Positions 1 through 7,014 of a stretch of 11,784 nt of DNA are shown one piece after another; position 1 is the first letter of the stretch; the number at the start of each line of letters is the position of its first letter. This DNA comes from Trueperaceae bacterium. GTDB taxonomy: Bacteria; Deinococcota; Deinococci; Deinococcales; Trueperaceae. The notes under the pieces were generated by a model that was not told the DNA's origin, ran no database searches, and worked only from the letters and a program-made list of their open reading frames with translations. Both the position numbers and the translations under genes were made by a program. Location: assembly GCA_024636105.1 (NCBI GenBank), contig JAGXHO010000029.1, positions 1 to 11,784 on the forward strand, written 5' to 3'.

Positions 1-80
1 CCTCCGAGGGCTGCCGTGCGGTGATCGGACGGGCGGGCGGTTCGGGCGAACCGGGAAGGGTTGGAGGCGACCGGTACAAA
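1..80. other. Left-edge non-coding DNA
   Basis: No supportable gene is seen here. There is a short inverted repeat at 38-53 (CGGTTCG, two G, CGAACCG), which could be a weak hairpin in the leader of a transcript running leftward from the promoter at 118-146, or a small protein site. No ATG or GTG start for a leftward gene occurs in 1-80, so any such gene begins beyond the left edge. No convincing rightward promoter for the M24 operon is visible. Confidence 0.4.
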
Positions 81-98
81 CCGACTGTCGACAATCGA
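81..98. promoter_or_regulatory. GntR/FCD operator, copy 1
   Basis: The sequence CCGACTGTCGACAATCGA matches the perfect palindrome at 9065-9082 at 16 of 18 positions and shares the core TGTCGACAATC with both other copies. It lies 91 bp before the M24 start and 19 bp downstream of the -10 box of a leftward promoter at 118-146. Palindromes with a TTGT...ACAA frame are typical of FadR/VanR-type GntR regulators. Assignment to the GntR protein at 7015-7722 is inference from the shared motif and gene context. Confidence 0.8.
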
Positions 99-117
99 CT
101 TCCTGCTAGTGTGGATG

Positions 118-146
118 AATATACGGTCGCCCAGGAGACCTGTCAA
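118..146 (-). promoter_or_regulatory. Leftward sigma70-type promoter
   Basis: On the minus strand, TTGACA (146-141) is followed by a 17-bp spacer and TATATT (123-118), a near-consensus vegetative promoter. Transcription would start near 111 and run left through the operator at 81-98 and out of the window, so a bound repressor would lie just downstream of the start. The layout mirrors the leftward promoter at 6977-7005. The target gene is not in the window. Confidence 0.65.
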
Positions 147-189
147 GGCGCCGGTCTTCATCGCGGCCGCCAGAGGAACGGGGTACGCC

Positions 190-1410
190 ATGCCATCCAC
201 GCCGATCCCGAGCGGGCTCGAATCCTCTGGATCCGCGCCGCGCCCGCTCGGCCATGCGGACCGGTCACGCTTCCGCGAGCGCCTTCGACGCGCGGCCGCC
301 GAGCGCGGCCGCGACGGCGTCCTGCTCCTCGAGATGGCGAGCGTCGTGTGGGCGACCGGTTTTTACCACTCGCCGAGCGAACGGCCCGTGGGGCTCTACG
401 TGCCGGTCGACGGCGAGCCGACCTTGTTCGTGCCGCTGCTCGAGCGCGAGCACGCCGAGGACGAGGGTGGCGGCCTCCGGGTCGAGGCCTACGAGGAGTA
501 CCCGGGCGAGGTGCCCGCGGCGCTGTGGATGCTCGATCGCGTCCGCGCCGCGCACGGGGGCGCTTCGCGCGTCGCGGTCGACGCCCTCGACGCGGGCTTC
601 TGGGGCGCAGCGCGGGAGCGCTTCCCGCTGCTCGCGATCGACTCGGTCGCGGCCGACGTGCGGGCGCTCAAGGACCCGCCCGAGCTGGCGCTGATCCGCG
701 CGGCCGCCCGCTACGCCGACGCCTGCCTGGAGGCGATCCTGGACGGCGGTGCCGCGGTGATCGCTGCGGGCGGCAGTGAGCTCGACCTCCTCGAGCTGGG
801 GGTTGGCGCAGCGCGCGCGCTTCAGGCCGCGGAGCTCGGCGACCGCTTCGGTCCCGCGAAGACGACCGTGGTCGGCACCGTGCACTCGGGGCCGCGCGCG
901 GCGCTGCCGCACGGCCGGACCAGCGACCGCACGCCGCGGCCGGGCGAGGTGCTGATCGCCGGCATTGGCGCAGCGGTCGGTGGGTATCACGCCGAGAGCG
1001 GCGCGACCTTCGCGATCGGCGCCCCGAGCGACGATCAGCGCCGCTGCCTGCTGGCGGCGGAGGCGTGCCACGACGCGGCGGTTGCCGCTTTGGTGCCGGG
1101 TGCCCCGTGCGCGGCCGTCAACGCCGCGGGTCTCGAGCGCCTGCGCGCTGCCGGGTTGGGCGAGTTCATCCGGCACCGGGTGGGGCACGCCATGGGCGTC
1201 CAGGGCCACGAGGGTCCATGGCTCGCGCCCGGCGACGCGACCCCGGTCGCGGTCGGGATGGTCTTCTCCAACGAACCCGGCATCTACCGGCCGGGCGTCG
1301 ACGGCTACCGCACGATCGACTCGATGATCGTCGGCGCATCCGGCGTCGAGATCCCCTCCACGTTCCAGGCGCGCGTCCCGTGGGCCGCGCGCGTGCTCGA
1401 ACCCCGATGA
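190..1410 (+). CDS. M24-family (creatinase/prolidase fold) hydrolase
   Basis: A 406-residue protein with the two-domain layout of the Xaa-Pro peptidase/creatinase (M24) family: an N-terminal creatinase-like domain (about residues 20-160) and a C-terminal pita-bread domain (about 165-400). HRVGHAMG (329-336), GHEGPW (339-344) and NEPGIY (361-366) identify the family. The usual metal ligands are changed: the first Asp is Gly258, the second is Glu269 (GYHAES) and the last Glu is Asp377, while His333 and Glu362 remain. As I recall, this pattern occurs in a subfamily of M24 proteins with GYHSE-type motifs, and creatinase itself needs no metal, so C-N hydrolysis of a small amide, guanidino or dipeptide-like compound is possible. 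The ATG at 190 is chosen because a purine-rich AGAGG precedes it and earlier in-frame starts would overlap the operator and leftward promoter. No signal peptide, so cytoplasmic. First gene of a three-gene operon. Family is clear; substrate is unknown. Confidence 0.87.
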   Translation: MPSTPIPSGLESSGSAPRPLGHADRSRFRERLRRAAAERGRDGVLLLEMASVVWATGFYHSPSERPVGLYVPVDGEPTLFVPLLEREHAEDEGGGLRVEAYEEYPGEVPAALWMLDRVRAAHGGASRVAVDALDAGFWGAARERFPLLAIDSVAADVRALKDPPELALIRAAARYADACLEAILDGGAAVIAAGGSELDLLELGVGAARALQAAELGDRFGPAKTTVVGTVHSGPRAALPHGRTSDRTPRPGEVLIAGIGAAVGGYHAESGATFAIGAPSDDQRRCLLAAEACHDAAVAALVPGAPCAAVNAAGLERLRAAGLGEFIRHRVGHAMGVQGHEGPWLAPGDATPVAVGMVFSNEPGIYRPGVDGYRTIDSMIVGASGVEIPSTFQARVPWAARVLEPR

Positions 1411-1420
1411 GGTGCATCCT

Positions 1421-2614
1421 GTGACGCGAACGCCCCCCGACCGACTCCTGCGCGCCCTCGCCGGGCGCCTCCACGACGAGGACGTCTCGATCCGCACCAA
1501 GATGCTCGAGGCGGCCGCCGAGCTCGACGACGTGATCGCGATGGGGCGCGGTGACCCCGACCTGCACACCCCCGCCCACATCAGTGAGGCCGCCAAGCGC
1601 GCCATCGACGCGAACGAGCACCACTACACGCACCCCACCGGGATGCCGAAGCTGCGCGAGGCGATCGCCGCCTCGCTGGCGCGCGAGTACGGCCTCGACT
1701 ACACCCTGGACGAGGTCGTGGTCACGGCCGGCGTGCAGGAGTCGGTGATGCTCTGCATGCTGGCGCTCGTGCAGGCCGGCGACGAGGTGCTCATCACCTC
1801 GCCCCGCTTCACCACCTACGACACCGCCGTCCAGCTCTGCGGCGGGGTGCCGGTGCCCGTGCCCACGTACGAGAAGGACGGCTTCGCGCTGATGCCGGCC
1901 GAGATCGAGAAGCGCCTGACGCCCCGCTCGAAGGTCCTGGTCCTGGTGTCGCCGAACAACCCCACCGGCGCGGTCACCCCGCCCGACGTGATCCGAGCCA
2001 TCGCGGCGCTCGCCGAGAAGCACGACCTGATCGTCCTCTCGGACGAGATCTACGCCAAGCTCCTGTACGAGGGCCACGAGCACCTCTCGATCGCCACCCT
2101 GCCAGGCATGAAGGAGCGCACGATCACCCTCAACGGCTTCAGCAAGTCGTACGCGATGACCGGTTGGCGCGTCGGCTATCTGGCCGCGCCGCGCGCCTTC
2201 GTGCGTGCGATCACCGAGGTGCGCCACACGCTCTCGATCAACACGGCCACCCCGTCGCAGTTCGCGGCCCTCGCGGCGCTCGAGGGACCGCAGGAGCCGG
2301 TCGCCGAGATGGTCGCCGAGTACGCGCGCCGCCGCACCTTCCTGATGACGGCATTCGACCGCATGGGCCTCACGTACGGCCCTCCGGGCGGCGCCTTCTA
2401 CCTGTACGTCAACGTCGCGAGCACCGGCCTGGGCGCGGACGCCTTCTGCTTGCGGCTCCTGCAGGAGGCGCGCGTGCTGGTCTTCCCGGGCGCGCTGTTC
2501 GGCGACGATTCGGACACCTACATGCGGATCGGCTACCTGCAACCCATGGCGCGCATCGAAGAGGCCGCCGCGCGCATCGAGCGATTCGTGACCGGCCTGC
2601 GGAGCGCGGCGTGA
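1421..2614 (+). CDS. PLP-dependent class I/II aminotransferase
   Basis: A 397-residue fold-type I aminotransferase of the aspartate aminotransferase class. Visible landmarks are GDPDLHTP near the N-terminus, SPNNPTG with the PLP-contacting Asn180, SDEIY with Asp208 and Tyr211, the Schiff-base Lys242 in SKSYAMTGWRVGY, and the substrate-carboxylate Arg369 in YMRIGY. All residues for an active enzyme are present. Family members transfer amino groups between an amino acid and a 2-oxo acid; the amino donor here is not readable. The GTG at 1421 is preferred over the GTG at 1412 because GAGG (1409-1412), overlapping the M24 stop codon, lies 8 nt before it. It sits 10 nt after the M24 gene and overlaps the next gene by 4 nt (GTGA), so the three are co-transcribed and probably translationally coupled. 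It is a paralogue by family of the gene at 7819-8958. Confidence 0.92.
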   Translation: MTRTPPDRLLRALAGRLHDEDVSIRTKMLEAAAELDDVIAMGRGDPDLHTPAHISEAAKRAIDANEHHYTHPTGMPKLREAIAASLAREYGLDYTLDEVVVTAGVQESVMLCMLALVQAGDEVLITSPRFTTYDTAVQLCGGVPVPVPTYEKDGFALMPAEIEKRLTPRSKVLVLVSPNNPTGAVTPPDVIRAIAALAEKHDLIVLSDEIYAKLLYEGHEHLSIATLPGMKERTITLNGFSKSYAMTGWRVGYLAAPRAFVRAITEVRHTLSINTATPSQFAALAALEGPQEPVAEMVAEYARRRTFLMTAFDRMGLTYGPPGGAFYLYVNVASTGLGADAFCLRLLQEARVLVFPGALFGDDSDTYMRIGYLQPMARIEEAAARIERFVTGLRSAA

Positions 2615-3999
2615 CCGCCGGTCCGGCCTTCGACCTGGTGGTCGCCGGCGGCACCGTCGTGCTGCCGGATCGCGAGCTGCGCGCCGACGTCGGCGTGAAG
2701 GACGGCAAGGTCGTCGCCCTGCTCGCCCCCGGCACCGCCGCCAGCGCGACCCAGGCCTTCGACGCGACCGGCAAGCACGTGTTGCCCGGCGTCATCGACA
2801 TCCACTTCCACGTGCGCGCGCCGGCCTACCCCGAGCGCGGCACCGTGGAGACCGAGACCCGCGCCGCTGCCGCCGCCGGGGTGACCACGCTCCTCGAGAT
2901 GCCCATCTCGAAGCCGTGCTGCGCGACGCCCGAGGTCTTCCGGGCGCGGCGCGAGCACTTCGCAGCGCGCGCGCACGTCAACTTCGGCTTGTACGGCGCG
3001 CCGGGCCGCCTCGTCGCGTCCGAGGTGCAGGGGATGGCCGACGAGGGCGCCGTCGCCTACAAGATCTTCACCACGTCCGCCCCCAAGGGCCGCGACGACG
3101 AGTTCATCGGGTTGTGCCTCCCGGAAACGCCGGGCCAGTACCAGGCGCTGCAGCTGGTCAAGGAGACCGGGCGCGTGCTGTCGGTGCACGCCGAGGACGA
3201 GGGGTTGATCGTCCACCTGACGAAGAAGCTGATCGCCGAGGGGCGCAACGACCCGCCCGCCCATTACGCGTCGCGCCCGCCGTTCGTCGAGGCGACCGCG
3301 ATCGCTTCGCTCCTGGCGATGAACCGCGGCGTGGGCGCCCGGATGCACGTCGCGCACGTCACCAGCCGCCAGGCGCTGGACGTCGTCCGGGCCTTCCAGA
3401 TGCTGGGCGACGACGTCACCGCCGAGACCTGCCCTCAGTACCTGCGCTTCGATCAATCGGCCCTCGCGACGCATGGCGCGTACGCCAAGATCAACCCGCC
3501 GCTGCGCGACGCCGACGACATCGAGGCGCTGTGGGAGGCGATCGAGGACGGCACCCTCGGGTACGTCACCACCGACCACTCGCCGTTCACCGTCGCCGAG
3601 AAGGAGAAGGCCAAGACCGACCTGTGGGCGGCACCGCCAGGCGCGCCCGGGATCGAGACGCTGGTGGTCGGGATGCTCGACGCGGTGGCCGCCGGACGCG
3701 TCACGATCGTCGAGGCCGCGCGGCTGATCTCGACGAACGGCGCCGAGCGCTTCGGGTTGACGGGCAAAGGGGTCGTCGCGCCCGGCGCTGACGCCGACCT
3801 CACGATCGTCGACCTGAACGCCACCACGACGATCGACACGAGCAAGCTGCTGTCAGCGTCGCGCGAGACCGACAAGCTCCACGACGGCCTGACCTTCCGC
3901 GGTCGGGTGGTGGCGACGGTGCTGGCTGGGCGCGTCGTGTTCGACGGCGTAGAGGTGCTCAGCCGCCCCGGCGAGGGCGCCTTCGTCCGGCCGAGCTGA
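2611..3999 (+). CDS. Cyclic amidohydrolase (dihydroorotase/hydantoinase/allantoinase type)
   Basis: A 462-residue metal-dependent amidohydrolase. The binuclear metal site is intact: His65 and His67 (HFH), Lys151 in AYKIF (the lysine carboxylated in this family), His193 in VHAED, His249 in HVAHVTSR and Asp322 in TTDHSPF. Length, CPQYLRF and DHSPF motifs fit the dihydroorotase/allantoinase/D-hydantoinase branch, enzymes that open cyclic amide or ureide rings. No pyrimidine-synthesis genes are nearby, and the catabolic setting argues for ring opening of an imported or intermediate compound rather than nucleotide synthesis. The GTG start overlaps the aminotransferase stop (GTGA), with GGAG 6 nt upstream. 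It is the last gene of the operon and is followed by a strong hairpin at 4029-4060. Which ring is opened is not determinable. Confidence 0.88.
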   Translation: MTAGPAFDLVVAGGTVVLPDRELRADVGVKDGKVVALLAPGTAASATQAFDATGKHVLPGVIDIHFHVRAPAYPERGTVETETRAAAAAGVTTLLEMPISKPCCATPEVFRARREHFAARAHVNFGLYGAPGRLVASEVQGMADEGAVAYKIFTTSAPKGRDDEFIGLCLPETPGQYQALQLVKETGRVLSVHAEDEGLIVHLTKKLIAEGRNDPPAHYASRPPFVEATAIASLLAMNRGVGARMHVAHVTSRQALDVVRAFQMLGDDVTAETCPQYLRFDQSALATHGAYAKINPPLRDADDIEALWEAIEDGTLGYVTTDHSPFTVAEKEKAKTDLWAAPPGAPGIETLVVGMLDAVAAGRVTIVEAARLISTNGAERFGLTGKGVVAPGADADLTIVDLNATTTIDTSKLLSASRETDKLHDGLTFRGRVVATVLAGRVVFDGVEVLSRPGEGAFVRPS

Positions 4000-4028
4000 G
4001 GGCCGCGCGCCCCCGGCCGCCCCACCGA

Positions 4029-4060
4029 CCTGCGGCGGACGCAAGCGCGTCCGCCGCAGG
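4029..4060. terminator. Perfect 14-bp hairpin between convergent operons
   Basis: CCTGCGGCGGACGC (4029-4042) and its exact complement (4047-4060) flank the loop AAGC. It begins 29 bp after the hydantoinase-like gene and lies between convergent operons, as expected of a bidirectional terminator. There is no T-run on either side, so it is not a classical intrinsic terminator; it may rely on stem strength alone or act as a 3'-end stabiliser. Confidence 0.6.
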
Positions 4061-4093
4061 CGACGTCAAGGTGGAGCGAGGCCGAGGATCTGG

Positions 4094-4121
4094 CCGGACC
4101 CCCGCGAGGGCGGAGGTCCGG
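4094..4121. terminator. Imperfect hairpin downstream of leftward operon
   Basis: CCGGACC (4094-4100) pairs with GGTCCGG (4115-4121). After one C/A mismatch a further 4 bp (CCGC/GCGG) close a 4-nt loop. It lies 16 bp beyond the stop codon of the leftward gene at 4138-5589 and probably serves as its terminator or 3' stabiliser. No T-run follows on the minus strand. Confidence 0.5.
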
Positions 4122-4137
4122 TGCGACCGGGCCGGTT

Positions 4138-5589
4138 TCAGAACAGCCCGAGCTCCTTGAGCGCTTCGGCGGCGCCGTCGAGGTTGGTCAGCTTCATGCT
4201 CGCGTAGTTGGGGGAGAAGACCACGCCCTCGCCGCCGTTGGCGTAGGTGGCGAGCACGCTGTCGCGCACGATCTCGGGGGTGCAGACGGCCTGGTCGGCG
4301 CGCTGGCGCGGCGCGTCGACGCCGATGCCCATGTAGACCTTCGCCTTGCCGTTCACCCCGCGCACCGCATCGGCGCACTGGCCGCCCACGTACGTGGCCG
4401 GCTGCATCCCCGCCTGCACCACCTGGTCCCAGGGCGCCTCGTTCAGGCCGAGGAGCTTGTACATGAGCGGGGTCATCTCGTCGGGCGTGAAGTCGCGGAG
4501 GATCGACTTGTGGAAGTCCTCCATCTCCTTCGCGTAGATGAGGCCCGACTGGTGCTGGTAGGTGATCGGCTTGACCCAGTCGGCGTACATCGTCTGCTCT
4601 TCCCAGGGCCACTGCGCCTTGCGGATGGGGTTGAAGTGGTTGCGGTTCCAGACGTTCAGGCCGAACGAGACGTCCGGGTTGCACCACTTGACCAGCCCGT
4701 AGAGCTCGCGGTCGAGGTCCTTGTTGCGCTCGAGCCAGAAGCGCTCCCAGATCAGCACCTCGGGGTTGGCGAGCAGCACGCGCAGGAACTCGATCATCGA
4801 GCCGTCGACGAAGGTCTCGCCGGCGCGCGCTTTCTGGAAGTAGCCCCAGACGTTCAGCATTGCGATGCGGACGCGCTCGACGTCGATGCCGCGCTCGATC
4901 GCCTCGCGGCGCGCCGCGGGCGAGAAATCGCCCGGCGCCTGGCCCGCGATCATCTGGTCGAGCGGGCTCCGGCGCTCGTTGCACCACATGACGCCGTCCA
5001 GGTCGTAGTTGCGGACCTGATCCTCGATCATCGAGTGGATCCACTGGCGGTAGGCGGGGTGGCTGGTGCTGGGTTCGCCGCCCATGCGTCCGTGGACGTC
5101 GACCTCCAGGACCTGCGGCAGGTTGGGGATCGCGACGTTGTTGACCGAGCCGTGGCCCGCGTACTTGAAGAAGGGCTCCATCAGCTCGATGAAGACCTTC
5201 ATGCCGCGCGCCTTGGCGGCGGGGATGACGGTCTCGAGGATGTTCACCCCCTGCATCTCGACGTCCTTCGCCTTGTAATCGTCGATGAAGGTGGTCCGGT
5301 AGTACTTGGGGTCCGGGTCGAAGTAGGCGCCGCCCTTCATGGCGAAGGGCTCGGGGACGCCGTGGTCGGGCCAGCCATCGAGCTTGTGGCTGATGCTGCG
5401 CCCGGCCTTGAGGCCCAGCCACGAGACCGTGCCGAGCATGAGAACGTTCACGCCGACGCGGTTCTGCAGGGTGTCGAGCACCGCGTCCACGCCCTCGTCG
5501 ATGAAGCTGACGGGCGAAAGCTGGACGGAGACGAACTTCTCCTGGGGGTCGGGGTTCGTCGCTTTGCCACTCACTGGGGCGCCGTTCAT
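4138..5589 (-). CDS. Protein of unknown function, probable TIM-barrel glycoside-hydrolase-like fold
   Basis: A 483-residue protein that I cannot assign to a named enzyme. It is rich in Trp, Tyr, Asn and acidic residues and shows alternating beta-strand/helix segments such as GVNVLMLGTVSW (46-57), GMKVFIELMEPF (129-140) and LDGVMWCNE (197-205), which suggest a (beta/alpha)8 barrel. Asn204-Glu205 at the end of a hydrophobic strand resembles the acid/base position of clan GH-A glycosidases, and Glu454 in GGEGVVFSP may lie on a late strand; neither is proven catalytic. There is no signal peptide or membrane segment, so it should be cytoplasmic. Its ATG overlaps the amidohydrolase stop (ATGA), with no clear ribosome binding site, so translation is probably coupled. 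Close linkage to an amidohydrolase and an importer suggests a substrate with a sugar-like part, or a barrel protein with another lyase or hydrolase role. Gene reality is secure; function is not. Confidence 0.8.
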   Translation of the reverse strand: MNGAPVSGKATNPDPQEKFVSVQLSPVSFIDEGVDAVLDTLQNRVGVNVLMLGTVSWLGLKAGRSISHKLDGWPDHGVPEPFAMKGGAYFDPDPKYYRTTFIDDYKAKDVEMQGVNILETVIPAAKARGMKVFIELMEPFFKYAGHGSVNNVAIPNLPQVLEVDVHGRMGGEPSTSHPAYRQWIHSMIEDQVRNYDLDGVMWCNERRSPLDQMIAGQAPGDFSPAARREAIERGIDVERVRIAMLNVWGYFQKARAGETFVDGSMIEFLRVLLANPEVLIWERFWLERNKDLDRELYGLVKWCNPDVSFGLNVWNRNHFNPIRKAQWPWEEQTMYADWVKPITYQHQSGLIYAKEMEDFHKSILRDFTPDEMTPLMYKLLGLNEAPWDQVVQAGMQPATYVGGQCADAVRGVNGKAKVYMGIGVDAPRQRADQAVCTPEIVRDSVLATYANGGEGVVFSPNYASMKLTNLDGAAEALKELGLF

Positions 5590-6830
5590 GCGGCAACGTA
5601 GCGCGGGACGCCGCCGACGAAGGTGAACGCCACGCGCTCGAGCGCGTCGAGGTCGGCGAGCGGGTTGCCGCGCACCACGATCACGTCCGCGAGCTTGCCG
5701 GCCTCGAGGGTGCCGAGCTTGGCGTCGAGCTTGCTGAGCTCCGCCGCCCGGACGGTCGCGGAGCGGACCGCCGCGTAGGCGTCGGGCACCACGCCGACCT
5801 TGACCATGTACTTGAGCTCGGGGGCGACGACCTCGTGGCCGACGGCTGGGCTGCCGGCGTCGGTGCCGAAGACGATCGTGACGCCCGCCTCGGCGGCCTT
5901 CTTGAGGCCCGCGTAGCGGGTGGGGTCGGCGACCGCCTTCTGCCGCTCGGCGATCTTCCACTCGGGGATGTTGAACTTGCGCGCGATCTCCGGGACGCTC
6001 TGCTGGACGACCGGCGCGAAGGTCGTGACGATGGGGATCCGCTTGGCGAGCAGCAGTTCGATCGTGGCGTCGCTCATCGACCCGCCGTGCTCGATCACGT
6101 CGACCCCGAACTCGGCCATGCGGTGGATGCACGCGTCGAAGGTGGCGTGGGCGGTGATGGGGAGGCCGTTGCGGTGGGACTCGTCGATCACCGCGGCGAG
6201 CTCGTCGTCGGTGAACTCGAGCCGATCGTGGCAGCCCATGATCTTGATCAGGTCGGCGCCGCGGCGCACCTGCTCGCGGACCGCGCGGCGCATCTCGTCG
6301 GCGCCGGAGGCCTCGCGGCAGCACCAGTACGTGTGGCCGCCGGTCTGGACGATCGCCTCGCCGGTCACCAGGATGCGCGGACCGGGGAAGATGCCCTGCT
6401 CGAGCGCCTGCTTCGCGAAGAGGTTGCTGGTGTTCATGCCGAGGTCGCGCACGAGCGTGACGCCGGCGCGCAGCGACTTGAGCATGTTCGCCGCCGACTT
6501 GTAGGCGCTGATCTCGGGGGCATCGTCCATCGACTGGCGCGCGAGATCGTGGATGCCGTCCCATGCGAGGTGGGCGTGGGAGTTGATCAACCCGGGCAGG
6601 ATCGTCGCACCTTCGAGGTCGTGGACGGTGAGGTCCGCGGCCGGCGTGCCCAGGTCGGCAGCGGCGCCGACGCGGGCGATGGTGCCGTCGCGCAACTCGA
6701 CGAAGCCGCGCTCGATCGCTTCGTCGCCCACGCACGTGAGCACGCGCCCCAACAGCAGGCGCGGGGTGGCGGCGTCGTCGAAGATCGGCGCGATCTTCTT
6801 CTCGTATCTCCAGGCGGCGGGTTCGGGCAT
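5586..6830 (-). CDS. Imidazolonepropionase/prolidase-like amidohydrolase
   Basis: A 414-residue amidohydrolase-superfamily enzyme with a full metal site: His85 and His87 in SHAHLAWDG, Lys196 in ADLIKIMG (candidate carboxylated lysine), His228 in ITAHATF, His248 in VIEHGG and Asp324 in FGTDAGSP. The C-terminal LGTLEAGKLADVIVV segment is the composite beta-sandwich typical of the superfamily. The pattern fits the branch annotated as imidazolonepropionase-like or Xaa-Pro dipeptidase-like, which cleaves cyclic amides or N-acyl/dipeptide-type bonds; the substrate cannot be called. The ATG at 6830 has GAGGAG 6 nt upstream on the minus strand. It is the first gene of a leftward two-gene operon, divergent from the GntR gene, and is probably expressed from the promoter at 6977-7005 under the operator at 6953-6970. 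No signal peptide; cytoplasmic. Confidence 0.9.
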   Translation of the reverse strand: MPEPAAWRYEKKIAPIFDDAATPRLLLGRVLTCVGDEAIERGFVELRDGTIARVGAAADLGTPAADLTVHDLEGATILPGLINSHAHLAWDGIHDLARQSMDDAPEISAYKSAANMLKSLRAGVTLVRDLGMNTSNLFAKQALEQGIFPGPRILVTGEAIVQTGGHTYWCCREASGADEMRRAVREQVRRGADLIKIMGCHDRLEFTDDELAAVIDESHRNGLPITAHATFDACIHRMAEFGVDVIEHGGSMSDATIELLLAKRIPIVTTFAPVVQQSVPEIARKFNIPEWKIAERQKAVADPTRYAGLKKAAEAGVTIVFGTDAGSPAVGHEVVAPELKYMVKVGVVPDAYAAVRSATVRAAELSKLDAKLGTLEAGKLADVIVVRGNPLADLDALERVAFTFVGGVPRYVAA

Positions 6831-6876
6831 GGGCGTCTCCTCAGGAAGCCGGCGGCGTGCAACGTCCGTCGCCGGC

Positions 6877-6886
6877 GGACAATCGA
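6877..6886. promoter_or_regulatory. Possible operator half-site
   Basis: GGACAATCGA matches 9 of 10 bases of the right half of the operator palindrome (CGACAATCGA). The left half is absent. It lies 47 bp upstream of the amidohydrolase start, inside its leader, 76 bp from the full operator at 6953-6970 (centre to half-site). It could be an auxiliary weak site for looping or a chance match. Confidence 0.25.
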
Positions 6887-6915
6887 TGGGGATCGGAACG
6901 ATCGGCAGGCTATGG

Positions 6916-6944
6916 TTGACAGATCGAACCGCCGTGCCTATGCT
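6916..6944 (+). promoter_or_regulatory. Promoter of the GntR gene
   Basis: TTGACA (6916-6921), a 17-bp spacer and TATGCT (6939-6944) form a near-consensus sigma70-type promoter. The start point should fall near 6951, immediately before or within the operator at 6953-6970, so a bound regulator would block the promoter. This is the expected layout for autorepression. The resulting leader is about 64 nt. Confidence 0.8.
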
Positions 6945-6952
6945 CGGGTTAG

Positions 6953-6970
6953 TCGATTGTCGACAATCTA
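6953..6970. promoter_or_regulatory. GntR/FCD operator, copy 2
   Basis: TCGATTGTCGACAATCTA differs from the perfect palindrome at 9065-9082 at one position. It lies centrally between two opposing promoters: 8 bp downstream of the rightward -10 box and 6 bp downstream of the leftward -10 box. One bound dimer would cover both predicted start points and so control gntR and the amidohydrolase operon together. Confidence 0.85.
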
Positions 6971-6976
6971 CGGTCG

Positions 6977-7005
6977 AGGATAGGCTGCCGAGAGGACCGT
7001 GTCAA
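6977..7005 (-). promoter_or_regulatory. Promoter of the amidohydrolase operon
   Basis: On the minus strand, TTGACA (7005-7000) is followed by a 17-bp spacer and TATCCT (6982-6977). Transcription should start near 6970 at the edge of the operator and run left to the amidohydrolase at 6830, giving a leader of about 140 nt. The -35 box overlaps the ribosome binding site of the GntR gene (7004-7010) on the other strand, so the two units are packed against each other. Confidence 0.75.
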
Positions 7006-7014
7006 GGAGGGCGC

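Noticed and set aside
61..189. N-terminal extension of the M24 protein from an upstream TTG at 61
   Set aside because: The extension would run through the operator at 81-98 and the leftward promoter at 118-146, has no ribosome binding site and adds no recognisable domain; the ATG at 190 fits the family length.
265..1605. Long minus-strand open frame opposite the M24 gene
   Set aside because: It is the GC-driven antisense shadow of a gene with clear M24 motifs; its product is low-complexity Arg/Ala/Gly-rich sequence with no recognisable domain.
2164..2610. Upstream extension of the cyclic amidohydrolase into the aminotransferase gene
   Set aside because: This part is an out-of-frame reading of the aminotransferase; the GTG at 2611 with GGAG upstream gives the expected family length.
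1166..3579. Two long minus-strand open frames (1166-2542 and 2533-3579) opposite the aminotransferase and hydantoinase-like genes
   Set aside because: Both are antisense shadows of well-supported enzymes and have shadow-like composition rich in His, Arg, Gly and Val with no motif.
3959..5596. Minus-strand open frame overlapping the barrel protein in another frame
   Set aside because: It reads as Arg/Pro/Gly-rich sequence, whereas the frame at 4138-5589 gives a balanced protein and couples to the upstream gene by ATGA.
5590..6735. Fusion of the barrel protein with an upstream domain in one 865-codon open frame
   Set aside because: The upstream half is an out-of-frame reading of the amidohydrolase; the barrel protein begins at the ATG overlapping that gene's stop codon.
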